Source: JBFXDI01 sp050181295 (GTDB taxonomy: Bacteria; Pseudomonadota; Alphaproteobacteria; Rhizobiales; Aestuariivirgaceae). Taken from it: a DNA stretch of 14,872 bases. Each line of letters begins with the position of its first letter. Position 1 is the first letter of the stretch. The stretch lies in the NCBI GenBank assembly GCA_050181295.1, contig JBFXDI010000101.1, forward strand, positions 1 to 14,872. The letters run 5' to 3'. Position numbers and translations under genes: made by a program. Shown piece after piece: positions 7,037 through 14,390 of this stretch. A model generated the notes under the pieces. It was not told where the DNA came from and made no database searches. It saw only the letters and a program-made list of their open reading frames with translations.

Positions 7037-9151
7037 TCAACGGTGACTTCCCGCTCCGCCAGGATGGCGTCCGAGCAGCACATCCACAGCGACGACGCGA
7101 TCGCCGTATACGAAGAGCGGATTGATCTCCATTTCCTGGATCACCGCACGCCTCTCGCTCATGAAATGAGCCAGGCTGCAAAGGGCAGCGACGACCGCGC
7201 CTTTGTCGGCTTTCATACGGCCACGGAAACCATCGAGGAGCTTCGCCGCCTTGAGCCGGTCGAGAGCGCAAGCGATGTCGGCCGCGCTTGCCGGCAGAAG
7301 CAGAGTCACCGCATCGCCGATCAATTCGGTCAGAACGCCCCCGCTGCCGATGCTCATCGCCAGCCCGTATCGTGAATCCTGCCGGATCCCAACAATCAGT
7401 TCGGCGATCGGCGGCGGCTGCATCGCCTCGACGAGGAAGCGGTCGACCAGCGCATTCGGATTAGATCGCCTCACGTCGGCCCGCATCCGCTCCACAGCCG
7501 CAGCGACATCCGCTCCGTTCTCGAGCCCAATGGCAACCGCACCAGCTTCGGTCTTATGAAGCAGCGCGTTGCTGACCATTTTGAGAGCAACCGGGAAGCC
7601 CAATTGCCCCGCCACAGCAACCGCCTCTTGTCCCCGGCAGACACGCCCCTGCGGAACCGGAATGCCGGCCGATGCGAGCTGGCGCTTGCCTTCAGCCTCG
7701 TCAGCATAGAGCGGGAGGTCGTGAACTGGCGGCAACCGAAAGAGGCTGCTCGGCGGCTCGGCCACAAGTCGCTCTCGTGCTCTTCCCCATGCAGAGGCAG
7801 CGGCGAAGGCATCAAGGGCCTCGTGCAATCCCTGCATCGGCGCGATGCCGCGGTCGCGAAAATGCTCGCGCGTCTTTTCATCCATGTTCTCAGGCAGCGT
7901 ACACGCGATGGCGCCGGGAATGCCTGCGGCAAGAACTGCGTCGGCGAAGGCATCGCCGTCGGCCAGGTAGGAGGGTCTCGATTCATCGAGACCGGGAGCC
8001 GGATAGTCCTGCACCAGAATCGCCGAGTCGATGCTCTCTCCAACTATCGCCTGGAACACAGGTCGCGTCTTCTCAGGCTGCCCCCAGATGGGCGTCGTGT
8101 AGTCGAGGGGATTGGAGATGGTGGCGATGGGCGGCAGCAGACCTCCAAGCTTCGTTCGCGTGCGCTCGCTCGGGGGCGGAAACACGAGACCGATTTTTTC
8201 GCCGTGGTCCGCCACCATCGCCGCCCCGCCACCCGAGCACGTGAAGCCGGCGACACGGTTGCCCTTCGGCACGCCTGCGATCGCCAGGAACTTTACCGCT
8301 TCGATCAGCGACGCAGGGTCGGACACACGAATGACGCCAAGGCGGTCGCACAATGCTTCCCACAGATCGTCATCGCCGGAAAGCGAGCCGGTATGCGAAG
8401 CGGTGAGCGTCTTGCCGATGACTGATGAGCCCGTCTTCAACGCCACGATGGGCGTATTGTGCGCAATGGCCTTGGCTGCCGTCTCCGCAAACCGGGCGAC
8501 GTCTCGCAGGCCTTCGATGTGGAGTCCGATGGTGCGCACTTCAGGCCGTTCACACAGCACATCCACCAGGTCCTCGATGGTCAACATCGCCTGATTTCCG
8601 ATGGAAATCATGTGAGTGAACGGAACCGACCGCTGGCTCATCGTCAGATCGGAGGAGAGCATGCCGCTTTGCGTGATGATCGCGGCGCCATAGCCAGGAG
8701 ACGATCCCCCGTGCGCGAACGGCCATAGCGCCACCCGGTCGAGATAGTTGATCATGCCGTAGCAGTTCGGCCCGATCACGGCCAGATTGCCGGCAGCCTC
8801 CACGAGACTTGCTTCCGCCGCCTTGCCGGCCGGGCCTGCCTCGCCGAAGCCCGCCGCATAGCAGACGATGCCGCCTGCATCGCGCGCGGCGAGCTTGCGC
8901 ACCGTCTCGACGGCCTGTTCCACCGGGACAGCGAGAAACACGGCATCCGGCCCCTCTGGCAGGTCATCCACGCTTGCAAGGCAGGCGATGTCGGCAAGCG
9001 TTTCCCGCTTCGGGTTCACCGGCCACATCTGCCCCGGATAGCCGATACGCCGCGCCTCCCCGATCGCGATGGCGGCGTCGCGCCCTCCAATGAACGCGAT
9101 ATGGCGCGGCCGAAGCAGCCGATCGAGATTTCGGCGACGTTCAGGAGTCAT
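7037..9151 (-). CDS. NDP-forming (ADP-forming) acyl-CoA synthetase, fused alpha-beta type
   Basis: This 704-residue protein belongs to the acetyl/acyl-CoA synthetase (NDP-forming) superfamily, related to succinyl-CoA synthetase. Such enzymes interconvert acid + CoA + ATP with acyl-CoA + ADP + Pi, reversibly, via a phospho-histidine. Seen directly: an N-terminal CoA-binding Rossmann domain (RPRHIAFIGGRD, IGPNCYGMIN near 126-135), a succinyl-CoA-ligase-like domain with the phosphoryl-accepting His253 in ASHTGSLSGDDDLWEAL, and a C-terminal ATP-grasp domain (about 480-695) with HKTEAGAV, GSGGVLTELIGD and EINPLFVYGDRVVAVDVLL. Its ATG overlaps the acyl-CoA dehydrogenase stop by four bases. It is the last gene of the cluster and ends 65 bases from the tRNA, with no clear terminator between. 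The acyl substrate cannot be read from the sequence. Confidence 0.92.
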   Translation of the reverse strand: MTPERRRNLDRLLRPRHIAFIGGRDAAIAIGEARRIGYPGQMWPVNPKRETLADIACLASVDDLPEGPDAVFLAVPVEQAVETVRKLAARDAGGIVCYAAGFGEAGPAGKAAEASLVEAAGNLAVIGPNCYGMINYLDRVALWPFAHGGSSPGYGAAIITQSGMLSSDLTMSQRSVPFTHMISIGNQAMLTIEDLVDVLCERPEVRTIGLHIEGLRDVARFAETAAKAIAHNTPIVALKTGSSVIGKTLTASHTGSLSGDDDLWEALCDRLGVIRVSDPASLIEAVKFLAIAGVPKGNRVAGFTCSGGGAAMVADHGEKIGLVFPPPSERTRTKLGGLLPPIATISNPLDYTTPIWGQPEKTRPVFQAIVGESIDSAILVQDYPAPGLDESRPSYLADGDAFADAVLAAGIPGAIACTLPENMDEKTREHFRDRGIAPMQGLHEALDAFAAASAWGRARERLVAEPPSSLFRLPPVHDLPLYADEAEGKRQLASAGIPVPQGRVCRGQEAVAVAGQLGFPVALKMVSNALLHKTEAGAVAIGLENGADVAAAVERMRADVRRSNPNALVDRFLVEAMQPPPIAELIVGIRQDSRYGLAMSIGSGGVLTELIGDAVTLLLPASAADIACALDRLKAAKLLDGFRGRMKADKGAVVAALCSLAHFMSERRAVIQEMEINPLFVYGDRVVAVDVLLGRHPGGAGSHR

Positions 9152-10308
9152 GCGCCGAGCGGTCTCAGCACGGAACGCGAGATGATATGGCGCTGGATTT
9201 CCGAGGTACCGTCCCAGATCCGCTCAAGCCGCGAATCGCGCCAGAGGCGCTGGATCGGCAGTTCCTCCATGAGCCCCATGCCACCGTAGATCTGCAGCGT
9301 GCTGTCAGCGACGCGGTTGAGCATTTCGGAGCAGTAGAGTTTCACCATCGACGCGTCGACATCGGTCATGATGCCGGCGTTCGCCCGGCGAACCGCATCG
9401 TCGACCAGAAGGTCCGCGGCGCGCAGCTCCACCGCCATGTCGGCGAGCTTGAAACCGGTGCCTTGAAACCGGCCGATGGGCTGGCCGAACTGCACCCGAC
9501 GGGCTCCCCACTCGCTGGCCAACCGGAAAAGACGCTCGGCCTTGCCGCAGCACGATGCGCCGACCCACACGCGACCCATGCCGAGCCACTTGCCGGCAAG
9601 CTCCAGGCCGTTGCCTTCCTCGCCGAGGATCTGGCCCGGTCCCAGACGGACGTCGGAAAAGCTCAGACGGAAAGTGTGATAGCCGCGGTAGCTCACCGAC
9701 CTGTTGCCGATGCCGATTTCAAATCCCTTCTCGCCGATATCGACGAGGAAAGCGGTGACGCGCTTGCGGGACCCACGCGGACCTTCGTCGACACCCGTGG
9801 CCGCGAAGACAATGGCGAAGTCCGGCATCACGGGGCCCGAGATGAAGTGCTTGGTGCCGTTGAGGATCCAGTCCGCGCCGTTACGCTTGGCGCTCGACTT
9901 CATGGACATGATATCGGAACCGGCCTCCGGTTCGGTGAGGGCGAAAAGTTCACGTTTCTCGCCCGTAATGCATGGCAGGAGATAGCGCTGTACCTGATCG
10001 CCCTCGCACGCGAGGAGAATCTCTGTCGGGCGAGCCGCCCATGAGTGCAGCGCGTGTGATGTCTTGCCGTACTCACGCTCGATGATCCGCATGCCCGCAT
10101 AGTCGAGGCCGCCGCCTCCGACTGCTTCGGGCAGGTTGGCGGCAAACAGGCCCGCTTCCTTCGATCGGGCCTCGATCTGGCGTCCGAGGTCGAGAGGCAC
10201 CTCGCCGAGCCTGTCCACAAGGTCTTCGTGCGGAAGCATCTCCTCCTCCATGAACCGGCGCACGGTTGCCTGGAGCATTTCATGTTCTTGGGAAACCAGA
10301 GAGTTCAT
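9148..10308 (-). CDS. Acyl-CoA dehydrogenase family protein with Asp at the catalytic-base position
   Basis: This 386-residue flavoprotein of the acyl-CoA dehydrogenase family would introduce a 2,3-double bond into an acyl-CoA and pass electrons to ETF. Seen directly: an N-terminal helical domain, the FAD-binding ALTEPEAGSD and NGTKHFISG motifs of the middle beta domain, and a C-terminal helical domain with QFGQPIGRFQ, LQIYGGMGLMEELPIQRLWRDSRLERIWDGTSEIQRHI. In medium- and short-chain enzymes the catalytic base is the Glu of an EGT motif; here it is Asp366 in WDGT (codon GAC), and the alternative Glu site of isovaleryl-CoA dehydrogenase is also not evident. The start at 10308 is chosen because the 24 codons upstream run into the permease gene and lack family character. 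The ribosome site is weak. The gap to the permease is 22 bases. Confidence 0.92.
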   Translation of the reverse strand: MNSLVSQEHEMLQATVRRFMEEEMLPHEDLVDRLGEVPLDLGRQIEARSKEAGLFAANLPEAVGGGGLDYAGMRIIEREYGKTSHALHSWAARPTEILLACEGDQVQRYLLPCITGEKRELFALTEPEAGSDIMSMKSSAKRNGADWILNGTKHFISGPVMPDFAIVFAATGVDEGPRGSRKRVTAFLVDIGEKGFEIGIGNRSVSYRGYHTFRLSFSDVRLGPGQILGEEGNGLELAGKWLGMGRVWVGASCCGKAERLFRLASEWGARRVQFGQPIGRFQGTGFKLADMAVELRAADLLVDDAVRRANAGIMTDVDASMVKLYCSEMLNRVADSTLQIYGGMGLMEELPIQRLWRDSRLERIWDGTSEIQRHIISRSVLRPLGA

Positions 10309-10330
10309 CGGATTGTCTCGCAAAGCAGGA

Positions 10331-11128
10331 TCAGGCGGGCGCACTCGAGCGCCGGCGCGAGACCAGCGCCACAAGGGCAAGCGCGACGAGGGTAAAGACG
10401 ATGAGAACCACAGCCGCCGCCGCTACCGTGGGATCAGTGTTCTCGCGGATGCCGTTCCAGATGCGGCGCGGCAACGTGAAGACCTCGAACTTGGAGATGA
10501 ACAGCGCCACCACGATCTCATCCCATGAGAGGATGAACGCGAACACGCCGCCGGCGACAATGCCAGGCCGGATCGATGGGAGAATGACCCGCCTCAGCGT
10601 CGTGCCCATCGGCGCGCCCAGGCTGCGCGAGGCTTGCTCGAGCTTTGGATCGAAGTTGGCGAGCGATGCCGAGACGGTGATCATCACCACGGGTGCGGCT
10701 AGGATCGTGTGAGCGAGGATCAGCCCGGCATAGGTATCCAGAAGGCCAAGCGGAACGAGCCCGCGGTAGAACGCCATCGCGGAGATGATCGACGGGATGA
10801 TTAGAGGCAGCAGCAGCAACCCGCGGACCACTTCGCCGGCCTTGTTGGAGATGCGCCACAGTCCCACCGCGGCAAGCGTGCCGAGAAAGGTGGCAAGTGC
10901 TGCCGAAACGATAGCGATGGCCGCGCTTTGCGCGAAACTCCGCATCCATTCCGGACTGGAGAACAGCGCCCGGTAGTGCTGGAGCGAGAACTCGCCCTGG
11001 GGCATCGACAGGAACTTCTCCGGCGTGAACGAGACCGGAATCGCCACGAGCGCCGGCACCACGAGGTAGAGCAGGATCGCCCAGGTGGCGACGCGACGCG
11101 CGAAGAGGGGCCAGCGGGATGGCGTCAT
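10331..11128 (-). CDS. ABC transporter permease, PotC/spermidine-putrescine class
   Basis: This 265-residue inner-membrane protein is one of two permeases of the ABC importer. It has about six hydrophobic segments, including 14-32, 66-90, 102-124, 136-156, 190-212 and 236-256. The EAA-type loop that contacts the ATPase is visible at about 164-191 (EQASRSLGAPMGTTLRRVILPSIRPGI). FSLQHYRALFSS near the N-terminus is typical of PotC-like proteins. The frame continues upstream, but the ATG at 11128 overlaps the preceding permease stop in an ATGA arrangement and gives the expected N-terminus, so it is chosen. The class generally imports polyamines, quaternary amines or related small solutes. Confidence 0.93.
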   Translation of the reverse strand: MTPSRWPLFARRVATWAILLYLVVPALVAIPVSFTPEKFLSMPQGEFSLQHYRALFSSPEWMRSFAQSAAIAIVSAALATFLGTLAAVGLWRISNKAGEVVRGLLLLPLIIPSIISAMAFYRGLVPLGLLDTYAGLILAHTILAAPVVMITVSASLANFDPKLEQASRSLGAPMGTTLRRVILPSIRPGIVAGGVFAFILSWDEIVVALFISKFEVFTLPRRIWNGIRENTDPTVAAAAVVLIVFTLVALALVALVSRRRSSAPA

Positions 11129-11976
11129 CGGACATCCCCGCCGACGGCCTTGGAAAGCGACATGAAGCGGCTCAGCATCCACAACAGCGCCAGGACGCCG
11201 GCGAGCATCAGCGCCGCGAGCATCGCCGCCAGGCCCCAGCGGATGGTGATGAGGATCTGAACCGAGATGTACTCCGCGATCATCAGCACCTTGCCGCCGC
11301 CCAGGATTGCCGGGGTGACGTAGAAGCCGAGGCTCATGATGAACACGAGCGCGCATGCAGCCACGATCCCGGGCTTGGTGAGCGGCAGATATACGCGCCT
11401 GAAAGTCTGCCAGCCGGAAGCGCCAAGGCTGCGGGAGGCATTCATCACACGCTGATCGAGGCCCTGCATGGTGGCGAGCAGCGGCAGCACCGCGTAGGGG
11501 ATCATGTACTGGACCATGCCGATCAGCACGCCCACCTCATTGCGCATGAGCGCGAGCGGCTCCTTGATGATGCCGAGCGCGAGCAGGGTGTTGTTGAGAA
11601 CACCCTGATGACCGAGCAGCATGATCCAGGCGAATGTGCGCACCAGCACGGAGATCCAGAACGACAGAAGGATCACGATGAGCATCCAGCGCCGTTCTCC
11701 TTCAAGCGCATGGACGATCGTGTAGGAGACGACGTAGCCAAGGAGCACGCTGATCGCCGTGGTCAGAGCGCAGATGCGGAACGTCGTCCACAGGATGCGG
11801 ATAAGAGACTCGTTTTCGTAGAGCTTGTAGTAATTTCCGAGACCCGGCGAGGGATCGGTGAACGAGAGCTTCAGGATGTCGAGGATCGGGCCTAGGTAAA
11901 GAGCAAGCACGACCAGCAGGAACGGAGCAACCAGCACCCAGTAGGGGTTCACATATCGCGACACGGTATTGATCAC
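11125..11976 (-). CDS. ABC transporter permease, PotB/spermidine-putrescine class
   Basis: This 283-residue membrane protein is the second permease of the importer. About six membrane segments are visible (13-36, 66-88, 97-120, 148-168, 203-222, 243-268). The EAA loop lies near 178-205 (MNASRSLGASGWQTFRRVYLPLTKPGI), a good match to the family consensus. The start is GTG at 11974-11976, judged from where the conserved N-terminal helix begins; the ribosome site is weak (GGAC about ten bases upstream). A strong hairpin (12009-12043) stands between it and the binding-protein gene, and the weak start plus hairpin would suit lower expression of the permeases than of the binding protein. Its stop overlaps the next permease start by four bases. 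Confidence 0.93.
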   Translation of the reverse strand: MINTVSRYVNPYWVLVAPFLLVVLALYLGPILDILKLSFTDPSPGLGNYYKLYENESLIRILWTTFRICALTTAISVLLGYVVSYTIVHALEGERRWMLIVILLSFWISVLVRTFAWIMLLGHQGVLNNTLLALGIIKEPLALMRNEVGVLIGMVQYMIPYAVLPLLATMQGLDQRVMNASRSLGASGWQTFRRVYLPLTKPGIVAACALVFIMSLGFYVTPAILGGGKVLMIAEYISVQILITIRWGLAAMLAALMLAGVLALLWMLSRFMSLSKAVGGDVR

Positions 11977-12008
11977 GGGTCGTTGCGTCCAATTTCAAGG
12001 CAAATCCG

Positions 12009-12043
12009 GTGGCTTCGCCCACCTGTGCGGTGCGCGAAGCCAC
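12009..12043 (-). promoter_or_regulatory. Strong intergenic hairpin between binding-protein and permease genes
   Basis: GTGGCTTCGC (12009-12018) and GCGAAGCCAC (12034-12043) form a perfect 10-bp stem. It continues past one C-C mismatch into CACC/GGTG (12020-12023 with 12029-12032) and a 5-base loop. It sits 20 bases after the binding-protein stop and 33 bases before the permease start. On the - strand no T-run follows, so it is more likely an mRNA 3'-end stabiliser or partial attenuator than a full terminator. Such hairpins often give a higher level of binding protein than of permease. Confidence 0.7.
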
Positions 12044-12062
12044 TTGCCGTCGGGCTCGTGGA

Positions 12063-13169
12063 TCAGCCGATGGCGTCTAGATAGGCGTTGACGGCGTCGC
12101 CGCCCTTCTCAGCCCACCATTTGCTGTCACAGAAAAGAACCTTGTCGATGTTGACCGACGAGGTGATGGCATAGGGAGCGTCGGCTTCCGGTATTTTCGC
12201 GAATGCCTCCGGGTTCGCCGGAGTGTAGCCGTTGCACTCGAGAAGCTTCAGCTGCGCCTCCACCGTTTGCGCGGTGGCGATGAACTTCATCACGGTCTCG
12301 CGACCGGCCGGGTTGCCCTTGGGCACCAGCCAGGCGCCTGGCATCGCGATCGCCTGGTTCATCACCAGCTTGTAGCGGCCCTTGGTGTCCGTCTCGATGC
12401 CCTTGCCCCGGTTCTGGAAGATCATGCCCATGGCGATCTCGCCATTCACCATCATCTGGTGCACTTCCGAGGGGGAGCCCCAGTACAAGGTGTCTTCCTT
12501 GATCGACTTGATCTTGCTGGTGGCCCGCGGCACATCGCACGGGTAGATCTCCTTCATGGGCACGCCATCCGCCATCAGGGCCGCCTCGATGGCGCCGTTG
12601 CCCCATTTGTAGAGCGAGCGCTTGCCTGGGAACTTGGCGGTGTCGAAGAAGTCCGCCCAGCCGGTTGGCGGGTTGGACCCGAAGGCCTGCGTATCGTACA
12701 TGAAGGCATAGCCGTAAAAGACAACCGACACGCCGTACTCGAGCGCGAAGCCCTCGAGCACTCGCTCCTTTGAGACTATGTTGTAGTCGATCGGCTCGAG
12801 ATCGCCGGAACTGCCGAGCGCAATGGCATCGAACAGGTCGGCGTCGCAGACGTCCGCCGTCACCTTTCCGGAGGCCACCATCTCCTTGATCTTGCCCTGC
12901 AGCGGGCCCGACGTGTCGAACTTCAGTGGAAGGCCGGTTTCCTTCGTAAACGGAGTGCCAACCGCATCGGCATGGCATTTCTCGGCCTGACCGCCCCAGT
13001 TCCACAGCACGATTTCCTGCGCCGCGGCGCGTGCGTCACCGGCCGTCACTAAGTGTGGCAGCACGCCGGCGGCGGCCAGGAGGCCCAGAAACTCGCGTCG
13101 GCCCATGCAACCCGCCTGGAAGCGCTGCGCTCCCTCGATCAATGTGTTCATCCCTTTGTTGTCCTTCAT
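12063..13169 (-). CDS. Tat-exported periplasmic solute-binding protein, PotD/spermidine-putrescine class
   Basis: This 368-residue precursor is the periplasmic receptor of the ABC importer. A twin-arginine signal is visible: MGRREFLGLLAAAGV with Arg24-Arg25, a hydrophobic stretch, and probable cleavage around 48-50 (DARAAA). The mature protein begins EIVLWNWGG, the usual first strand of this class, and holds conserved features such as GWADFFDTAKFPGKRSLYKWGNGAIEAAL, LYWGSPSEVHQMMVNGEIAMGM and AMPGAWLVPKGNP. Several Trp and Tyr residues could form an aromatic cage for a cationic ligand, but this is inference. The start at 13169 is chosen because GGAGG lies four bases before this ATG; an upstream ATG at 13232 and one at 13151 are less well placed. 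The gap to the ATPase gene is 72 bases. Ligand unknown. Confidence 0.92.
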   Translation of the reverse strand: MKDNKGMNTLIEGAQRFQAGCMGRREFLGLLAAAGVLPHLVTAGDARAAAQEIVLWNWGGQAEKCHADAVGTPFTKETGLPLKFDTSGPLQGKIKEMVASGKVTADVCDADLFDAIALGSSGDLEPIDYNIVSKERVLEGFALEYGVSVVFYGYAFMYDTQAFGSNPPTGWADFFDTAKFPGKRSLYKWGNGAIEAALMADGVPMKEIYPCDVPRATSKIKSIKEDTLYWGSPSEVHQMMVNGEIAMGMIFQNRGKGIETDTKGRYKLVMNQAIAMPGAWLVPKGNPAGRETVMKFIATAQTVEAQLKLLECNGYTPANPEAFAKIPEADAPYAITSSVNIDKVLFCDSKWWAEKGGDAVNAYLDAIG

Positions 13170-13211
13170 GTCCCCTCCGAGGATTTTCCATGGTGGCAAG
13201 ACGAAAACCTG

Positions 13212-13240
13212 GTCTTCATCCGGAGTCTTCATCGCTCCGG
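13212..13240 (-). repeat. Short direct repeat and small hairpin between ATPase and binding-protein genes
   Basis: GTCTTCATC occurs at 13212-13220 and again at 13225-13233 (period 13). CCGGAG (13220-13225) and CTCCGG (13235-13240) form a 6-bp stem with a 9-base loop. The whole lies in the 72-bp gap upstream of the binding-protein gene. It may be a regulator site or RNA structure; it is small enough to be chance. Confidence 0.3.
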
Positions 13241-13241
13241 T

Positions 13242-14378
13242 TCAATCCCGCGTGACGACAACCCCGGCATCCTTCGGCCAGTGCAGCCACACCGTCTGGC
13301 CCTGCCGGAAGCGTGACCGGTTGTGCCAGGCGGAACTGTGAACGAGGAAATGGCCTACGGGGCCTGCATCGACCTGGACCTCGAACATGGAGCCCAGATA
13401 GGTGATGCGGTTGATGCGGCCCTCGAGCCGGTTCGTGTCCGGTACATTGGGCGTATCGGAAAGGCCGATGCGCTCCGGCCGGACGGCAAGCGCCACGGCG
13501 CGCGATCCTCTCGAGGCGACAGGGCCTGCATGGACCAGCCGATGACCATGGATCTCCAGGTCGAGCTCTCCGTTTCGCTCGCCGACCACTGCCGCCTCGA
13601 CGAAATTGCTCTTGCCGAGGAAGTCGGCAACGAATGCCGATGTAGGTCGGTCGTAGAGATCCTGCGGCGTCCCGAGTTGCACGATCCGCCCGCCACGCAT
13701 GATCGCGACGCGGTCGGACATCGACAGCGCTTCCTCCTGATCGTGCGTGACGTAGACGAAGGTCGCGCCGGTTTTCTCGTGCAGGTCTTTCAATTGGTCC
13801 TGCACTTCACCTCGCAGCTTTCGGTCGAGCGCTCCCAGGGGTTCGTCGAGCAGCAGAAGTTCGGGACCGAAGCTCAGCGCTCGCGCCAGTGCCACACGCT
13901 GCTGCTGTCCGCCGGAGAGCTGCCTTGGATAGCGATCGGCGAACTTCGTGAGCTGAACGAGCTCAAGCATCTCGGCGACCCGCGCATCGATTTCCGATCT
14001 GGGCTGCTTCCTCACTTCGAGCGGATAGGCGATGTTTCCGGCCACCGTCATGTGGGGAAACAGGGCATAACCCTGGAAGACCATGCCGAAGTTGCGCTGT
14101 TCCGGCAGGAGCGTGGCGATCGAGCGGCCGGACATCAGCAGGTCGCCGGATGTCGGGGTGACGAACCCGGCGATCACCATGAGAAGCGTTGTCTTGCCGG
14201 AACCGGAAGGCCCGAGGAGAGTAAGAAACTCCCCTCTCCTCACCGTCAGATCGATGTTGTCCACCGCGACGAACGAGCCGTAGGTCTTGCCGACATGCGA
14301 TAGCGCCAGCATTCCCGGGCCCTCGATGGCGGGAACAATGTCGCCGACGGTCAACGCATCTTTGTCCAGGGCACCCAT
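13242..14378 (-). CDS. ABC transporter ATP-binding protein, PotA/spermidine-putrescine class
   Basis: This 378-residue cytoplasmic ATPase powers the importer. Seen directly: Walker A GPSGSGKTT (56-64), Q-loop FQGYALFPH (Gln102), signature LSGGQQQR (154-161), Walker B LLLLDEP (174-180), D-loop GALD and switch His in THDQEEAL (212). A C-terminal TOBE-type region (about 300-378) is present as in PotA, UgpC and similar ATPases. The ATG at 14378 is taken as start, preceded by an in-frame TTG at 14384. An internal ATG at 14312 (MLALSHVGKTYG) has GAGGG suitably placed before it and would remove a 22-residue N-terminal extension lacking family character, so it may be the true start. Its ATG lies 12 bases after the stop of the BKACE gene, consistent with one transcript. 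Confidence 0.93.
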   Translation of the reverse strand: MGALDKDALTVGDIVPAIEGPGMLALSHVGKTYGSFVAVDNIDLTVRRGEFLTLLGPSGSGKTTLLMVIAGFVTPTSGDLLMSGRSIATLLPEQRNFGMVFQGYALFPHMTVAGNIAYPLEVRKQPRSEIDARVAEMLELVQLTKFADRYPRQLSGGQQQRVALARALSFGPELLLLDEPLGALDRKLRGEVQDQLKDLHEKTGATFVYVTHDQEEALSMSDRVAIMRGGRIVQLGTPQDLYDRPTSAFVADFLGKSNFVEAAVVGERNGELDLEIHGHRLVHAGPVASRGSRAVALAVRPERIGLSDTPNVPDTNRLEGRINRITYLGSMFEVQVDAGPVGHFLVHSSAWHNRSRFRQGQTVWLHWPKDAGVVVTRD

Positions 14379-14390
14379 GTACAAGGCCGT

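Noticed and set aside
9187..10044. + strand open frame over the acyl-CoA dehydrogenase gene
   Set aside because: Antisense shadow of a well-supported gene.
14378..14386. TGTACAAGG here is the reverse complement of CCTTGTACA in the tRNA-Lys 3' end, a possible attachment-site remnant
   Set aside because: Only nine bases match, which is fairly likely by chance in 15 kb, and it sits at a gene start inside an intact operon.
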